This document shows, one piece after another, positions 1 to 8,692 of a stretch of DNA of 64,000 nt. The notes under the pieces were generated by a model, which saw only the letters and a list, made by a program, of their open reading frames with translations, was not told the origin of the DNA and did no database searches. Within the stretch, counting starts at the first letter, position 1; every line of letters starts with the position of its first letter. The translations under genes and the position numbers were made by a program. Source of the DNA: Siccirubricoccus phaeus (lineage in GTDB: Bacteria > Pseudomonadota > Alphaproteobacteria > Acetobacterales > Acetobacteraceae); the NCBI RefSeq assembly GCF_008360935.1, contig NZ_SRXO01000004.1, forward strand, positions 186,001 to 250,000, read 5' to 3'.

Positions 1-436
1 AGTCCACCGTCCACATGTAGACCTCGCCGAGGCCGGTCGAGATCGGCCCCATGCGCGGCTCGACCCCCTCGGGCAGCAGCTCGCGCGCCTCGGTCAGCCG
101 CTCCAGCACCTGCTGGCGGGCGTAGTAGATGTCGACATCGTCGCGGAAGATGGCGACGACCTGGCTGAAGCCGTTGCGCGACAGCGAGCGCGTGGATTGC
201 AGGCCACGGATCCCGGCCAGCGCGGTCTCGACCGGGAAGGTGACCTGCTTCTCCACCTCGTAGGGCGAGAGGGCGGGCGCCAGGGTGTTGATCTGAACCT
301 GGTTGTTGGTGATGTCCGGCACCGCGTCGATCGGCAGCGACTGCAAGGAGCGCAGGCCGAACCCGGCGGCGGCGGCGACCAGCAGCACCACCAGCCAGCG
401 CTGGCGGACCGAGAAGTCGAGGATGCGTGCGATCAC
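1..436 (-). CDS. czcA: CzcA-family heavy-metal RND efflux pump, N-terminal part (cut by window edge)
   Basis: The minus strand from a GTG at 436 encodes about 145 residues typical of the N-terminus of HME-RND pumps: an initial transmembrane helix, the LPIDAVPDITNNQVQ motif, and the first periplasmic porter segment (VTFPVETALAGIRGL, DDVDIYYARQQV). The reading frame runs off the left edge, so about 85% of the expected 1,030-1,070 residues lies outside. It follows czcB by 12 bp and is the last visible gene of the czc operon. Family knowledge: the inner-membrane trimer exports Co/Zn/Cd by proton antiport through CzcB and CzcC. The start is the only one placing the first helix at the N-terminus. 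Metal specificity is inferred from the neighbours. Confidence 0.93.
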   Translation of the reverse strand, partial: MIARILDFSVRQRWLVVLLVAAAAGFGLRSLQSLPIDAVPDITNNQVQINTLAPALSPYEVEKQVTFPVETALAGIRGLQSTRSLSRNGFSQVVAIFRDDVDIYYARQQVLERLTEARELLPEGVEPRMGPISTGLGEVYMWTVD

Positions 437-448
437 GTGGGCCGCCTT

Positions 449-1711
449 TCAGTGCGAGTGCTCGGCCTCGGATTTCCCGAGCTCGGCCTTGAGGACGAAG
501 GTGTTGGCGGCGGCGTAGGGCTCGCCCGGGTCGAGGCCGAAGACCACCTCGACCCCCTCCTGGTCGCCGCGGCCGAGCACCACCTCGCGCTTCTCGAAGC
601 CCTCCGGCGTTCGGACGAAGACGACGCTCTCGCTCTCGACCTGCTGCACCGCCGCGCGGGGCACCAGGACGTCCACGCGCTGCTCCTCGGTGGCGACCTC
701 GGCGGTGACGAAGCCGCCCGGCCGGAAGGCGCCCTCCGGGTTCGGCGCCTCGACCACGGCGCGGGCCGAGCGGGTCTCCGGGTCCAGCACGGGGCTGAGG
801 AAGACGATACGGCCCTCGCCGCGCGCCTCACCCTCGCCCCGGATCCGCACCGCCATGCCCTCCTTCACGAAGGTCAGGTCGGTGGGAGGCACCGCCATCT
901 CCACCCAGACGGTGGACAGGTCGGCCACGGTGTAGACCTCCGCCTCGGCCGAGATGGCGGCGCCGAGCACGACGGGGCGTGCGGTGATCCGCCCGGCGAT
1001 CGGCGCCCGGACCTCCTGGCGCCGCAGCGCCTCGATGGGCTGGCGCGGCAGGGCCTCGACCTCCACCTGACCAAGGCCTAGGGCCGCCAGCTTCTGGCGG
1101 GCGAGGTCGAGGCGGATCTGCGCCTCCTGCCAGTCGGTCCGCGCCTTCAGGAAATCCTGCTCGGCGGAGACCTTGCGCTGCCACAGCCGCTGCTCGCGCT
1201 CGAAGGTGACGCGGGCGAGTTCGGTGGTCCGCAACGCCGCGAGGTACTCACCCTTCACAGTGGCGATCTCGGCGCTCTCCACCAGGGCCAGGACATCGCC
1301 CACCGCGGCCGTGTCGCCGAGGCGCTTGTTCAGCGCCGTGACGATGCCCGCGACACGCGCCGGGACGCGGGCCAGCTTGTCGGCGTTCGCGGCCACGGTC
1401 CCGGGCAGGGAGACGCGCCGCGCCACGGTGCCGGGACCCGCCTCCGCCACCTCGATGCTGGCGGCGGCGACCTGCTCCTCCGTCATGCGGACGGTGCCCT
1501 CGGGCGCCTCGTCGCCGTGCTCCTCGCCCGGCCCGTGGGCGTGGCCGCCGCCCTTGCTGCCCGCGGGTCCCGCGGCTCGGGCCGAGGCCACGGCCTCGAC
1601 CGGCGGCGCAAAGCCGAGGGCGGCACGCAGGGTGGCGGGCACGCCGGGCACCAGCACCGCGGCGGCGATGGCGAGGGAGGCGCCCGCGAGGAGCGTGAGG
1701 ACGGATTTCAT
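449..1711 (-). CDS. czcB: CzcB-like periplasmic adaptor (membrane fusion protein)
   Basis: 420 residues. An N-terminal hydrophobic signal/anchor (about 1-35) is followed by a His-rich insert GGGHAHGPGEEHGDE (about 53-68). The insert suits periplasmic metal capture and is common in CzcB. Then come the barrel-sandwich/lipoyl halves (GIVTALNKRLGDTAAVGDVL; ITARPVVLGAAI) flanking an alpha-hairpin, and a beta-barrel region. The protein bridges the CzcA pump and CzcC outer-membrane channel. Its start overlaps the czcC stop by 4 bp (ATGA), indicating translational coupling. Confidence 0.93.
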   Translation of the reverse strand: MKSVLTLLAGASLAIAAAVLVPGVPATLRAALGFAPPVEAVASARAAGPAGSKGGGHAHGPGEEHGDEAPEGTVRMTEEQVAAASIEVAEAGPGTVARRVSLPGTVAANADKLARVPARVAGIVTALNKRLGDTAAVGDVLALVESAEIATVKGEYLAALRTTELARVTFEREQRLWQRKVSAEQDFLKARTDWQEAQIRLDLARQKLAALGLGQVEVEALPRQPIEALRRQEVRAPIAGRITARPVVLGAAISAEAEVYTVADLSTVWVEMAVPPTDLTFVKEGMAVRIRGEGEARGEGRIVFLSPVLDPETRSARAVVEAPNPEGAFRPGGFVTAEVATEEQRVDVLVPRAAVQQVESESVVFVRTPEGFEKREVVLGRGDQEGVEVVFGLDPGEPYAAANTFVLKAELGKSEAEHSH

Positions 1712-3093
1712 GGCGACTGCCTCCCGGCGGGGGCGAGGATCGGGGCCAGGGTGGCCGCACGGCCGCGCAGCCGGGTGATGTCGGCGCGCACCTGCTGCAC
1801 CTCGAGCAGGGCGGCGTTGAGTTGCTCGCGCGCGTCGGACAGGGCGCGCTGGGCATCGAGCACCTCGAGCAGCGAGAACTTGCCCGCCGCGTAGCCCTCC
1901 CGCGCCGCGGAAGCGGCCTCCGTGGCGGCGGGCAGGACGACGCGGCGGAGCGAGTCGGCGGCGCGCCAGGCCTGGTCCAGGCGCCGCTCGGCGTCGGCGA
2001 GGGCCGCATTCAGGTAGAGCTGTCCGCGTTCCGCCTCGGCCTCGGCCCGGCTCAGTTCGGCCCCGGCCCGCAGGATGTTGCCCTGGTTCCGGTCGAAGAC
2101 CGGCAGCGGCACGCTGAGGCCGAGCACGAAGGCGGTGTCGTCGCCCGCCTCCCGGAAGCGCCGGACCCCGGCGCCGACCGCCACGTCCGGGATGGCGTTG
2201 CGCCGCTGCACGTCCAGTTCGGCGCGGCGCTGGTCAATGAGGGCGTCCAGCCGCGCGCGGTCGAGTTGCTCCGGTGGCAGGGCCGCCGCCCTGGTGGGGT
2301 CGGGGCGCGGGCCGAGGTCGTCGAACCAGGCCGCCCGGGCGGGCATGACCTCGACCCCTGGCGTGGCCAGCAGCACGGCGAGGACCCGGAGCGCCGCACC
2401 CGCTTCCCGCTGCGCGCGCTCGGCGAAGACCGCGGCGGTCTCCCGCGCCACCTCGGCGCGGCGCTGCTGCGGGAAGGGCTCGCGCCCGGCCTCGACCCTG
2501 GCACGGGTGGCGCGCAGCACCTCGTCCGCCAGCCGCACCCGCTCGCGGGCGATCTCCACCGCCCGCCCGGTCGCCACCGCCTCCGCCAGCGCCCGGACCA
2601 CCTCGCGCACCAGGTCGAGGCGGACCGCCTCGACATCCAGCCCGGTCAGCGCCACCGCGCGGTTCGCCGCCTCGATGCGCGCCTGCCGCTTGCCGCCGGT
2701 CTCGATGCGCTGGCTCAGGCTGTAGGTGGTCTCGAGGGAGCGGAGGCCACCGTAGGACCCGCTGCCGCCGATGTTCTCCGCGTTGAGGGTGAAGTCCGGG
2801 TTCGGGCGCAGCCCGGCGGTCACCCGGTCGCCCTGCGCCGCCCGGCGGCCCGCCTCGGCGCTGCGCAGGATGGGTGCGCGCGTCAGGGCGAGGTCCACGG
2901 CCTGCTCGGGAGAGGTGACCAGGAGCGTGGTGCCCGCCTCCGTAGGGGGCGACGCCACGCGAGTGGGGGCGGCCGCCTGTGCCGCGCGGCGCCGTGCCGG
3001 AGGGTCGGCCGCGTCGGACGGGGTGGTGGTCGTGACGAGGACAGCCGCGCCCAGCAGGGCGAACGGGAATCTGGAACGGAATCGAGGAGGCAT
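1708..3093 (-). CDS. czcC: CzcC-like TolC-family outer-membrane channel
   Basis: 461 residues with a signal peptide (about 1-28) and two repeated outer-membrane efflux (OEP/TolC) domains. These are seen as alternating Ala/Glu/Arg-rich helices and characteristic strands (NPDFTLNAENIGGSG; PDVAVGAGVRRFREAGDDT; LGLSVPLPVFDRNQGNI). Length and architecture match CzcC. It lies between the small secreted protein gene at 3177 and czcB, with which it overlaps by 4 bp. It should provide the exit duct of the tripartite Czc pump. Confidence 0.93.
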   Translation of the reverse strand: MPPRFRSRFPFALLGAAVLVTTTTPSDAADPPARRRAAQAAAPTRVASPPTEAGTTLLVTSPEQAVDLALTRAPILRSAEAGRRAAQGDRVTAGLRPNPDFTLNAENIGGSGSYGGLRSLETTYSLSQRIETGGKRQARIEAANRAVALTGLDVEAVRLDLVREVVRALAEAVATGRAVEIARERVRLADEVLRATRARVEAGREPFPQQRRAEVARETAAVFAERAQREAGAALRVLAVLLATPGVEVMPARAAWFDDLGPRPDPTRAAALPPEQLDRARLDALIDQRRAELDVQRRNAIPDVAVGAGVRRFREAGDDTAFVLGLSVPLPVFDRNQGNILRAGAELSRAEAEAERGQLYLNAALADAERRLDQAWRAADSLRRVVLPAATEAASAAREGYAAGKFSLLEVLDAQRALSDAREQLNAALLEVQQVRADITRLRGRAATLAPILAPAGRQSP

Positions 3094-3176
3094 GGCACCC
3101 GGGACGGACGGAACGCGAGGCGAGCCGCCGTCCCCGGTCTCTCCGGGGCGCAGCGGCTCAGGCGGCTCTGGTTCGG

Positions 3177-3545
3177 TCAGGCCCGGGGTGGGCGTGCGGG
3201 CGGCTCCACCGCGAGCGAGGCGTGGGCGTGGTCCGTGAAGGCCGGATGGCTCACGGCGATGCGGGTGGTGGGTGCCACGGGCTGCGGCGGCACCAAGCGG
3301 TCCGCCACTTGGCAGGCGCAGTGGCTGCCCGCGTGAACGATGCCGTGCGGCCGCGAGGGCGTGCCCGGACCGCCGTCCTGGTCGATTGCGGCCGAGACCG
3401 CCACGGTCGTGAGAGGCACGCCGGAGTTGACGGCCTCGGCGAAGGGCGGCACCAGCAGGGACGCGAGCAGGAAGGCGACGGCGAGCAGGCGGGCGATGAC
3501 CGCCCGCCCCCTCGTCAGCCCTGTCCTGCCCGTGTCCTGGGTCAT
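3177..3545 (-). CDS. Small secreted Cys-pair protein (DUF2946-like)
   Basis: 122 residues. An N-terminal hydrophobic segment (about 18-38) looks like a signal peptide. The mature part contains a HCAC motif (about residue 74) and a Pro-rich tail ending EPPARPPRA. A Shine-Dalgarno-like GAGGCGG precedes the ATG. It sits between the His-rich secreted protein and czcC in the czc operon. Three other small secreted proteins in this window (30768, 38407, 53869) have the same layout of signal peptide, Cys motif and Pro-rich C-terminus. No biochemical role is established; a periplasmic metal-handling role is inferred from context only. Confidence 0.7.
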   Translation of the reverse strand: MTQDTGRTGLTRGRAVIARLLAVAFLLASLLVPPFAEAVNSGVPLTTVAVSAAIDQDGGPGTPSRPHGIVHAGSHCACQVADRLVPPQPVAPTTRIAVSHPAFTDHAHASLAVEPPARPPRA

Positions 3546-3557
3546 GGTCGGTCCGCC

Positions 3558-3953
3558 TCAGCGCACCGCGTCGACGTTGAAGCGGCCGGTCCCGAGATCG
3601 CCGCCGGGGCCGCGCAGGGTCACGGTCGCGCGGAACTTGCCGTCGAAGGGAAAATCGACCGGCGCCGCCAGGCGGTTCCCACCGGCGGGCCGGAATTCCA
3701 AGGTGCGCCGCTCGTTGCCGCGGGCCAGGACGACGGCGGTCGCGCTGAAGGCGGCGGCGTCCACGGGCTGCTCCTTCTCGTCCACGATGGACAGGGTTGC
3801 CTGGCCGCCGCGGACCACCAGCTCCACCTCGTGGCGGCCGATCTTGACCTCGTTCCCGCTGTGCGCGTGGCCGTGGCCCGCGCCCTGGGCCCAGGCCAGG
3901 GCAGGTGCCAAAAGAGCCGCCGCCGTCACGCCGGTGATGGTTCTACGCCGCAC
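3558..3953 (-). CDS. Secreted His-containing protein, first gene of the czc operon
   Basis: 131 residues from a GTG at 3953, chosen because GAGGAGAG lies 5-6 bases upstream and the start gives a clean signal peptide (RRRTITGVTAAALLAPALAWA). A longer frame upstream would overlap the promoter. The mature N-terminus is GAGHGHAHSG, a short His cluster. The rest is a beta-rich domain with VELVVRGGQATLSIVD and VDFPFDGKFRATVTL, resembling small periplasmic proteins found beside czc genes. No family could be named with certainty. It is the first gene downstream of the MerR-type promoter at 4022-4052, so it is likely metal-induced with czcCBA. Confidence 0.75.
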   Translation of the reverse strand: MRRRTITGVTAAALLAPALAWAQGAGHGHAHSGNEVKIGRHEVELVVRGGQATLSIVDEKEQPVDAAAFSATAVVLARGNERRTLEFRPAGGNRLAAPVDFPFDGKFRATVTLRGPGGDLGTGRFNVDAVR

Positions 3954-4021
3954 GATGCCTCTCCTCAACCGTTGTTCCGGAACCTGGCGAGTCCGCCGCA
4001 AGCGGTCAGCCACTTGGCGCA

Positions 4022-4052
4022 CGTGTAAAACCTACAGCGACTGAAGATTCAA
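4022..4052 (-). promoter_or_regulatory. MerR-family-type promoter/operator of the czc operon
   Basis: Read on the minus strand: -35 TTGAAT (4052-4047), a 19-bp spacer carrying the interrupted dyad CTTCAG-TCG-CTGTAG, and -10 TACACG (4027-4022). The over-long 19-bp spacer with a central dyad is the signature of MerR-family activation. It starts 25 bp beyond the stop of the regulator at 4077 and points into the czc operon. The half-sites resemble those at 11498 and 60827. Confidence 0.8.
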
Positions 4053-4076
4053 GCGTGAGCTTGGTCGCCGATTGCA

Positions 4077-4568
4077 TCATTTCATGACGGAGCCCTCAAC
4101 CATTCCGTGGGCGGCCGAGAGGCAGTGGCCGTGGTCGGTGAGGGTCCCGAGGACGCGGCACTCGGCGGCGACGCCGCCGCTGCACCCACTGCCCGCCAGG
4201 CGCGCCAGCTCGTCCCGCAGGGCCGCCAGCCGCCGGAGCTTGGCCTCGACCTCGGCGAGCTGGGAGACGGCCAGGGCGTGGGCGTCGCCGCAGGGGCGCT
4301 CGGGGCGGGCGGCCAGGTCCAGCAGCCTGCGGATGGCCTCGAGGCCGAAGCCGAACTCCCGCGCGTGCCGGATGAAGGTCAGCCGCGCCCGGTGCGGGCG
4401 CCCGTAGAGGCGGTGCCCGCCCTCGGTCCGCGCAGCTGGCGGCAGCAGGCCGATCTCCTCGTACCAGCGCACGGTCTGCACCTTGCACCCCGCCTCGCGG
4501 GCGAGCTGGCCGATGGGGATCAGGGCTCCTTCCTGGATGGCGGCCCGGCGGGTGGTCGGCATGTCCAT
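4077..4568 (-). CDS. MerR-family divalent-metal-responsive regulator (CadR/PbrR/ZntR type)
   Basis: 163 residues from the ATG at 4568 (ATG 4562 is an alternative). The winged helix-turn-helix reads LIPIGQLAREAGCKVQTVRW-YEEIGLLPP, followed by the HRLYG wing and a dimerisation helix. The metal site is Cys in RPCGDAH (helix Cys, typical of divalent sensors; CueR has Ser here) plus a C-x7-C loop (CSGGVAAEC). A HGHC near the C-terminus could add ligands. It lies immediately upstream of, and codirectional with, the czc promoter at 4022-4052, so it is the likely activator. Zn/Cd/Co/Pb cannot be distinguished from sequence alone. Confidence 0.88.
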   Translation of the reverse strand: MDMPTTRRAAIQEGALIPIGQLAREAGCKVQTVRWYEEIGLLPPAARTEGGHRLYGRPHRARLTFIRHAREFGFGLEAIRRLLDLAARPERPCGDAHALAVSQLAEVEAKLRRLAALRDELARLAGSGCSGGVAAECRVLGTLTDHGHCLSAAHGMVEGSVMK

Positions 4569-4696
4569 GCAATCGAAGATGGGCCCGGACCGGCCCTGAC
4601 GCAAACCGAACCCGGTGCCCGGGCGGTCGAGGCACGGGCAAGGAGGTGCGGAGCCAAATGCCGTCGGTGACGTTTGCAGCCGTGTTGATAGCCGTC

Positions 4697-4720
4697 GCGG
4701 CCGCCCATCCTGGCGGCCGC
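4697..4720 (+). promoter_or_regulatory. Leader hairpin before the 4740 gene
   Basis: Perfect 9-bp inverted repeat GCGGCCGCC / GGCGGCCGC with a 6-nt loop, ending only a few bases before the GGAAGG ribosome site of the downstream gene. It could act as an mRNA stability or translation-control element; there is no T-tract, so it is not a terminator. Confidence 0.35.
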
Positions 4721-4739
4721 CCAGAAAGGAAGGCCGCAT

Positions 4740-5120
4740 ATGAACCTTCGCGAGGCCCTGGTGGGCATAACGATCCTGGCGGGAATGCCCGCGGCGGCCG
4801 CTCCGGCGATCGCGGCTGACGTTGCCGACCGCAGCCCGGTGCTGACGCAGGCCGCCGGGCAGCGCGGGGAGCACCCACGGGGCCCGCACTTCGATGCAAC
4901 ACAGGGCGGTGGCCAGCAGCCGCACAACCCGAATGCCGCCCCTACCCAAGCTGGCGGTCCACCGGCGCATTTCGATGCAACACAGGGCGACACCCAGCAG
5001 CCGCACCGCCCGGGTGCGTCCGGCCAGACCGGCGGGCCTCCGGCGCACTTCGATTCGACCCTGGGCGATACACAGCAGCCGCACACTCCCGGTCGCGGCG
5101 CGCCCTCACCCAACCGCTGA
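4740..5120 (+). CDS. Secreted His/Gln-rich tandem-repeat protein upstream of czcD
   Basis: 126 residues with a signal peptide (about 1-27, ending AAPAIAA). The mature part is built of about 2.7 imperfect 26-27-residue repeats, each carrying HFDATQG...QQPH...GGPP (about residues 43-120). Each repeat brings two His and several Gln/Pro and no Cys. The ATG follows GGAAGG and a strong leader hairpin. The stop is 12 bp before czcD, so the two are probably one transcript. A role as extracytoplasmic zinc/cobalt buffer is inferred from the His repeats and context. I do not recognise a named family. Confidence 0.75.
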   Translation: MNLREALVGITILAGMPAAAAPAIAADVADRSPVLTQAAGQRGEHPRGPHFDATQGGGQQPHNPNAAPTQAGGPPAHFDATQGDTQQPHRPGASGQTGGPPAHFDSTLGDTQQPHTPGRGAPSPNR

Positions 5121-5132
5121 TCCGAGACGCCG

Positions 5133-6107
5133 ATGGGTGCCGGACACAGCCACGGGGCGGGCGCGAACGAGCGGGCATTGCGCTGGGCGCTGGCGCTCAC
5201 CGGCGGCTTCATGCTGGTGGAGGTGGCCGGATCCTTCGTCACCGGCAGCCTCGCCCTGCTCTCCGATGCCGCGCACATGTTCACCGACACCGCGGCGCTG
5301 GCGGTCTCGCTCGCCGCCATCCGGGTCGCCCGCCGCCCCGCCGACCGCAGGCGGACCTGGGGCTACCACCGCTTCGAGATCCTGGCCGCGGCCTTCAACG
5401 CCTCGCTGCTGTTCCTGGTGGCGCTCTACATCCTCTGGGAGGCGTGGCAGCGCTTCCGCGCCCCGGTCGAGGTGCAGAGCCTCGGCATGCTGGCGGTCGC
5501 CGCCGCCGGGCTGGTGGTGAACTGGCTCTCCATGCGCCTCCTCGCGGGCGGCAGCGGGGAGAGCCTGAACATCAAGGGCGCCTACCTCGAGGTCTGGAGC
5601 GACCTGCTCGGCTCGGTCGCGGTCATCCTGGGCGCGGGCGTCATTTGGCTCACCGGCTGGGCCTGGGTGGACCCGGTGCTCGGCGTCGGCATCGCCCTCT
5701 GGGTGCTGCCGCGCACCTGGACGCTGCTGCGCGAGACCACCAACGTCCTGCTCGAAGGCGTGCCCGCCGGGATCGACCTCGACGCGGTCGAGCGCGCCAT
5801 TCTGGACACCCCGGGCGTGCGCGGGGTGCACGACCTCCACGTCTGGGAGCTCTCCTCTGGCAAGGTCGCGCTCTCGGCCCACATCGAGGTGGACGCGACC
5901 CTCGCCCGCGTGGAGCGGCTGGAGGACGCGCTCGGCGCCATGCTGGCGGCGCGCTTCGGCGTCACCCACTCGACGGTGCAGGTGGAGCTGCCCGGCGCGC
6001 ACGGCGGGCACGACCCGCACGCCGCCTGGGCGGCCGCCAAGGACGCGGGCGGACACGCCCACAACCACGAGCACGGCCATCCATCGCGTCGCGCGACGGG
6101 AGACTAA
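5133..6107 (+). CDS. czcD: CzcD cation-diffusion-facilitator efflux protein
   Basis: 324 residues, six predicted membrane helices. The N-terminus is GAGHSHG. The transport-site motif DAAHMFTD (residues 45-52) and the second-site segment AYLEVWSDLLGS are as in Cupriavidus-type CzcD. GYHRFEILAAAFNA and LLEGVP are further CzcD signatures. A cytoplasmic C-terminal domain (about 210-300) ends in a His-rich tail (HAHNHEHGH). It exports Zn/Co/Cd from the cytosol to the periplasm by proton antiport, complementing the RND pump encoded divergently. Confidence 0.95.
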   Translation: MGAGHSHGAGANERALRWALALTGGFMLVEVAGSFVTGSLALLSDAAHMFTDTAALAVSLAAIRVARRPADRRRTWGYHRFEILAAAFNASLLFLVALYILWEAWQRFRAPVEVQSLGMLAVAAAGLVVNWLSMRLLAGGSGESLNIKGAYLEVWSDLLGSVAVILGAGVIWLTGWAWVDPVLGVGIALWVLPRTWTLLRETTNVLLEGVPAGIDLDAVERAILDTPGVRGVHDLHVWELSSGKVALSAHIEVDATLARVERLEDALGAMLAARFGVTHSTVQVELPGAHGGHDPHAAWAAAKDAGGHAHNHEHGHPSRRATGD

Positions 6108-6159
6108 TTCATTTCAGTAGCGTACAGAGATTGCGTGGTCGCCGCCTTCTTGGGCAGCC

Positions 6160-6408
6160 TCAGGCGGGGTCACCCGACCCGTCGACCCCGCCGCCCGGGC
6201 CAGGCGGCTGCGCACGGCTCTCCAGGCTCGCGCGGCTCACCCCTAGGCGCTCGATCTCCCGGGCAAGGTGCTCGTAGTCGAGCCCGATGGCCTCCGCGCC
6301 GCCGTGCTGCGCCGCGCGCAGGGCGGCGGCCTGCCGCCGGGTCCATTCTACGAAGTCCCGCTCGTAGAGCGCGGCCGCCTGGGCCGCCGGGGTCGAACCC
6401 ACCACCAT
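6160..6408 (-). CDS. Truncated DUF29-family protein
   Basis: 82 residues from ATG 6408, preceded by GGAGG. Residues about 12-60 match the N-terminal half of DUF29 (LYERDFVEWTRRQAAALR, LAREIERLG). The second half of the roughly 150-residue family domain is missing and replaced by a short Gly/Pro-rich tail. It is probably a degenerate remnant of backbone DNA; function unknown. Confidence 0.6.
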   Translation of the reverse strand: MVVGSTPAAQAAALYERDFVEWTRRQAAALRAAQHGGAEAIGLDYEHLAREIERLGVSRASLESRAQPPGPGGGVDGSGDPA

Positions 6409-6562
6409 CGCTGCCTCCGCCGTCGGGTCGCAGGCCACGAACGTCGCCAGTGGGGAGACGTTCGTGGCCCTTGGGTGGAGCGGGAGGAGTGGAGGCCGGA
6501 GCCACCCGGCTCCTCCTGGATGGCCTGGGCCCGTTGCGGGCGCCCGGCATCCGGTCGTCAGG

Positions 6563-8065
6563 TCAGAGGAGCCAGCCGTCCGTGACGCTGCCGTTGGCCT
6601 GCTCGCCCACGCCAGGGCGGATTTGATCCAGCAGGTAGGCACCGAGTTCGGCCTGGTCGGTGTAATCGCGGCCGCTGCCCGCGAGCCGATTGCCGTTCGC
6701 GTCGAGGACGGAATCCTCCTTGCCCGCGAGGGCCAGGATGCCCTCGGCACCGGCACCGTAGGCGTAGAGGGGCACGAGCTGGTTGGAATGGCCGTTCCCG
6801 AACCATTGGTACTCGGGCACGCCGTCCCCGTTCCGGTCCTCCTGAACGCGCTGGTACGGGACGGCCTCGCCCTCCGGCCCGAACAGCAGGTGGTCGTGGT
6901 CGGCGGTGACGACGAGCAGCGTGTCCTCGAAGCTCGCCTCGCTCTCGGGCGAGTTGACCCAGTCGATGACCGACTTCACGGCGGCATCGAAGTCCAGGTA
7001 CTCCTCGACCATCCGGCCGAAGTTGTTGCCGTGCATGGCGCGGTCCACGCCGCCGCCCTCGATGGCCAGGTAGAACCCATCGTCGTCGGTGCCGAGCTTG
7101 TTGAGCGCCGCCTGCGACAGTTCGGTCAGCGTCGGCGAGGTCTCGAGGCGGGGCACGGTGAGCGGTGCCTCGTTCTTTGGGTCGCCGCCCGTGCGGTAGA
7201 AGTTGGTGCCGATGAACGCCTCGGCGATCATCGCCAGCCGGAGGTCTGTGGGGTCGCCGGACCCGGCCGCCTGGATGTCGGCGCGATCCTGGAGGAGCTT
7301 CCAACTGGAGCCGTCATCCGACTTGAAGGTCCCGTCCTTGAGGGACTGCCAGAGGTCCTTGCCGATCCAGTCGTAGCGCGCCTCGGAAACCGGCTTGCCG
7401 TCGTCGTCGTAGTCCGGGTTGCCGGTGCCGCCGATGACGTCGAGGACACCGGCCTTGAACATCTCCTCGGCGATCTCGGTGCGGTTGGCGCGCGAGACGT
7501 TGTGCGCGCCCCCGCCCGCCGCCGGGGTGGCGTCGCTGAACTGGACCGTCGAGACGACGCCCGTCGCCTTGCCCTCGGAATTGGCGAGCTCGGCCAGGGT
7601 GAGCAGCGGGGCGCCGGTGCCGTCCACGTTGATTGCGTTGTTGTAGGTCTTCGCGCCGGTCATCAGCGACGTCATGGTGTTCGCCGAGTCCGGCGCGGTG
7701 CCCCGGTTCCAGTCGTAGCCGTCGAAGCCGCGCGCGAAGCCGTCGGCGCTCTCCCTCTCGGCCTTGGTGAAGTCGTAGTTCTGAGCCGGGGAGTAGACGG
7801 TCGCCGGGTTCTGCCGGAGCCCGGCGGGCCCGGGCAGCGGCTCGCTCCGCGTGTCCAGCGGATAGACCGACTGCGCCGTGGCGACGAAGCCGTCCTGGTC
7901 GACGGCGAGCTCCCCGGCCGGGCCGCCGCGCGGGTCGCCGAGATACTGCCGCACGGCCTCGAGCGTGTTGAAGCCCGCTCCGTCGGCGACCATGACAAAG
8001 ATGTTCTTGACCTGCCCCGAACCGCTCGCGGCGGCGTCAGGCGTCGTAGACCCGTTCTCTGCCAT
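6563..8065 (-). CDS. Alkaline phosphatase (PhoA superfamily) without N-terminal signal
   Basis: 500 residues from ATG 8065 (GGGAG upstream); an in-frame extension to 8248 is low-complexity and unlikely. Superfamily motifs are in order: FVMVADGAGFNTLEAV (metal Asp), APDSANTMTSLMTG (nucleophile Ser), EGGGVDRAMHGN (metal ligands) and TADHDH, plus a NGHSNQLVPLYAYG histidine motif. No Sec or Tat signal is visible. The enzyme contains acidic DDDG/DRNGDG segments like Ca-binding secreted phosphatases. The neighbouring HlyD adaptor and ABC remnant raise type I export as a possibility. Expected activity is phosphomonoester hydrolysis; substrate unknown. Confidence 0.85.
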   Translation of the reverse strand: MAENGSTTPDAAASGSGQVKNIFVMVADGAGFNTLEAVRQYLGDPRGGPAGELAVDQDGFVATAQSVYPLDTRSEPLPGPAGLRQNPATVYSPAQNYDFTKAERESADGFARGFDGYDWNRGTAPDSANTMTSLMTGAKTYNNAINVDGTGAPLLTLAELANSEGKATGVVSTVQFSDATPAAGGGAHNVSRANRTEIAEEMFKAGVLDVIGGTGNPDYDDDGKPVSEARYDWIGKDLWQSLKDGTFKSDDGSSWKLLQDRADIQAAGSGDPTDLRLAMIAEAFIGTNFYRTGGDPKNEAPLTVPRLETSPTLTELSQAALNKLGTDDDGFYLAIEGGGVDRAMHGNNFGRMVEEYLDFDAAVKSVIDWVNSPESEASFEDTLLVVTADHDHLLFGPEGEAVPYQRVQEDRNGDGVPEYQWFGNGHSNQLVPLYAYGAGAEGILALAGKEDSVLDANGNRLAGSGRDYTDQAELGAYLLDQIRPGVGEQANGSVTDGWLL

Positions 8066-8692
8066 GTCTGCTCCCGTGGCTCCGTGTCTGCGGTCGTCGT
8101 CCCTGCTTGGGCGACGGGTTGCCGCAATCAAACGGGAGCGCGGGGAGGTGTCGATCAACGCTCGGTTAAGTTCTCGTTGCAATATAAAGACAACGCAGGA
8201 ATATTCATTGCAGACCCACGAGTGGCGCGAACGTAAAACATTCCCCACCGTGGTAGCCGCTGGCTGTTTTGTTCTGGCAGAGTTGCACCCCAGCTTGCAG
8301 GGGCGAGGTTTCCTCTCGCAATTCGGCGTGGGCGCAGGTCACCCGCGCATCCCAAGCTGGACATCGGGATCGGTGGCGCATTTGCGCACCGGCGGCAGCG
8401 ACTGGACGGCCACCATTCCGAAGGCCGCCTCTACACCCTGCAACCGGCCATTTGGCGTCGCCTGCTTGGTCGGACGCCAGCCACCTGCACCGCCTCCAGC
8501 GTAGATGAAGGGCACGGGGGCCGAGTTCGTCGGGCCGCACTCCCGGGAGACCGACACGGCACTCCCGAGCCGCGGAGGGCATGGTCCTGCCGAGTGGGGA
8601 TCTCGAGGTCGGCGAGTTCTTCCGCGGTCCGTCGTCCTGCAGCCACTCCGCCAGGCACCCCCAGTTTTCTGCGCGGTTGACGGCCGAAGCTG
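8066..8692. other. Intergenic stretch with no supported gene
   Basis: About 600 bp between the phosphatase and the ABC transporter remnant. 8170-8240 is less GC-rich (TATAAAG, ATTCATTGC) and may hold the phosphatase promoter. Reading frames here have no family motif or codon bias. Confidence 0.5.

Noticed and set aside
6108-6140. TTTCAGTAGCGTACAG as a MerR operator
   Set aside because: Arms do not pair and no -35/-10 with 19-bp spacing is present.
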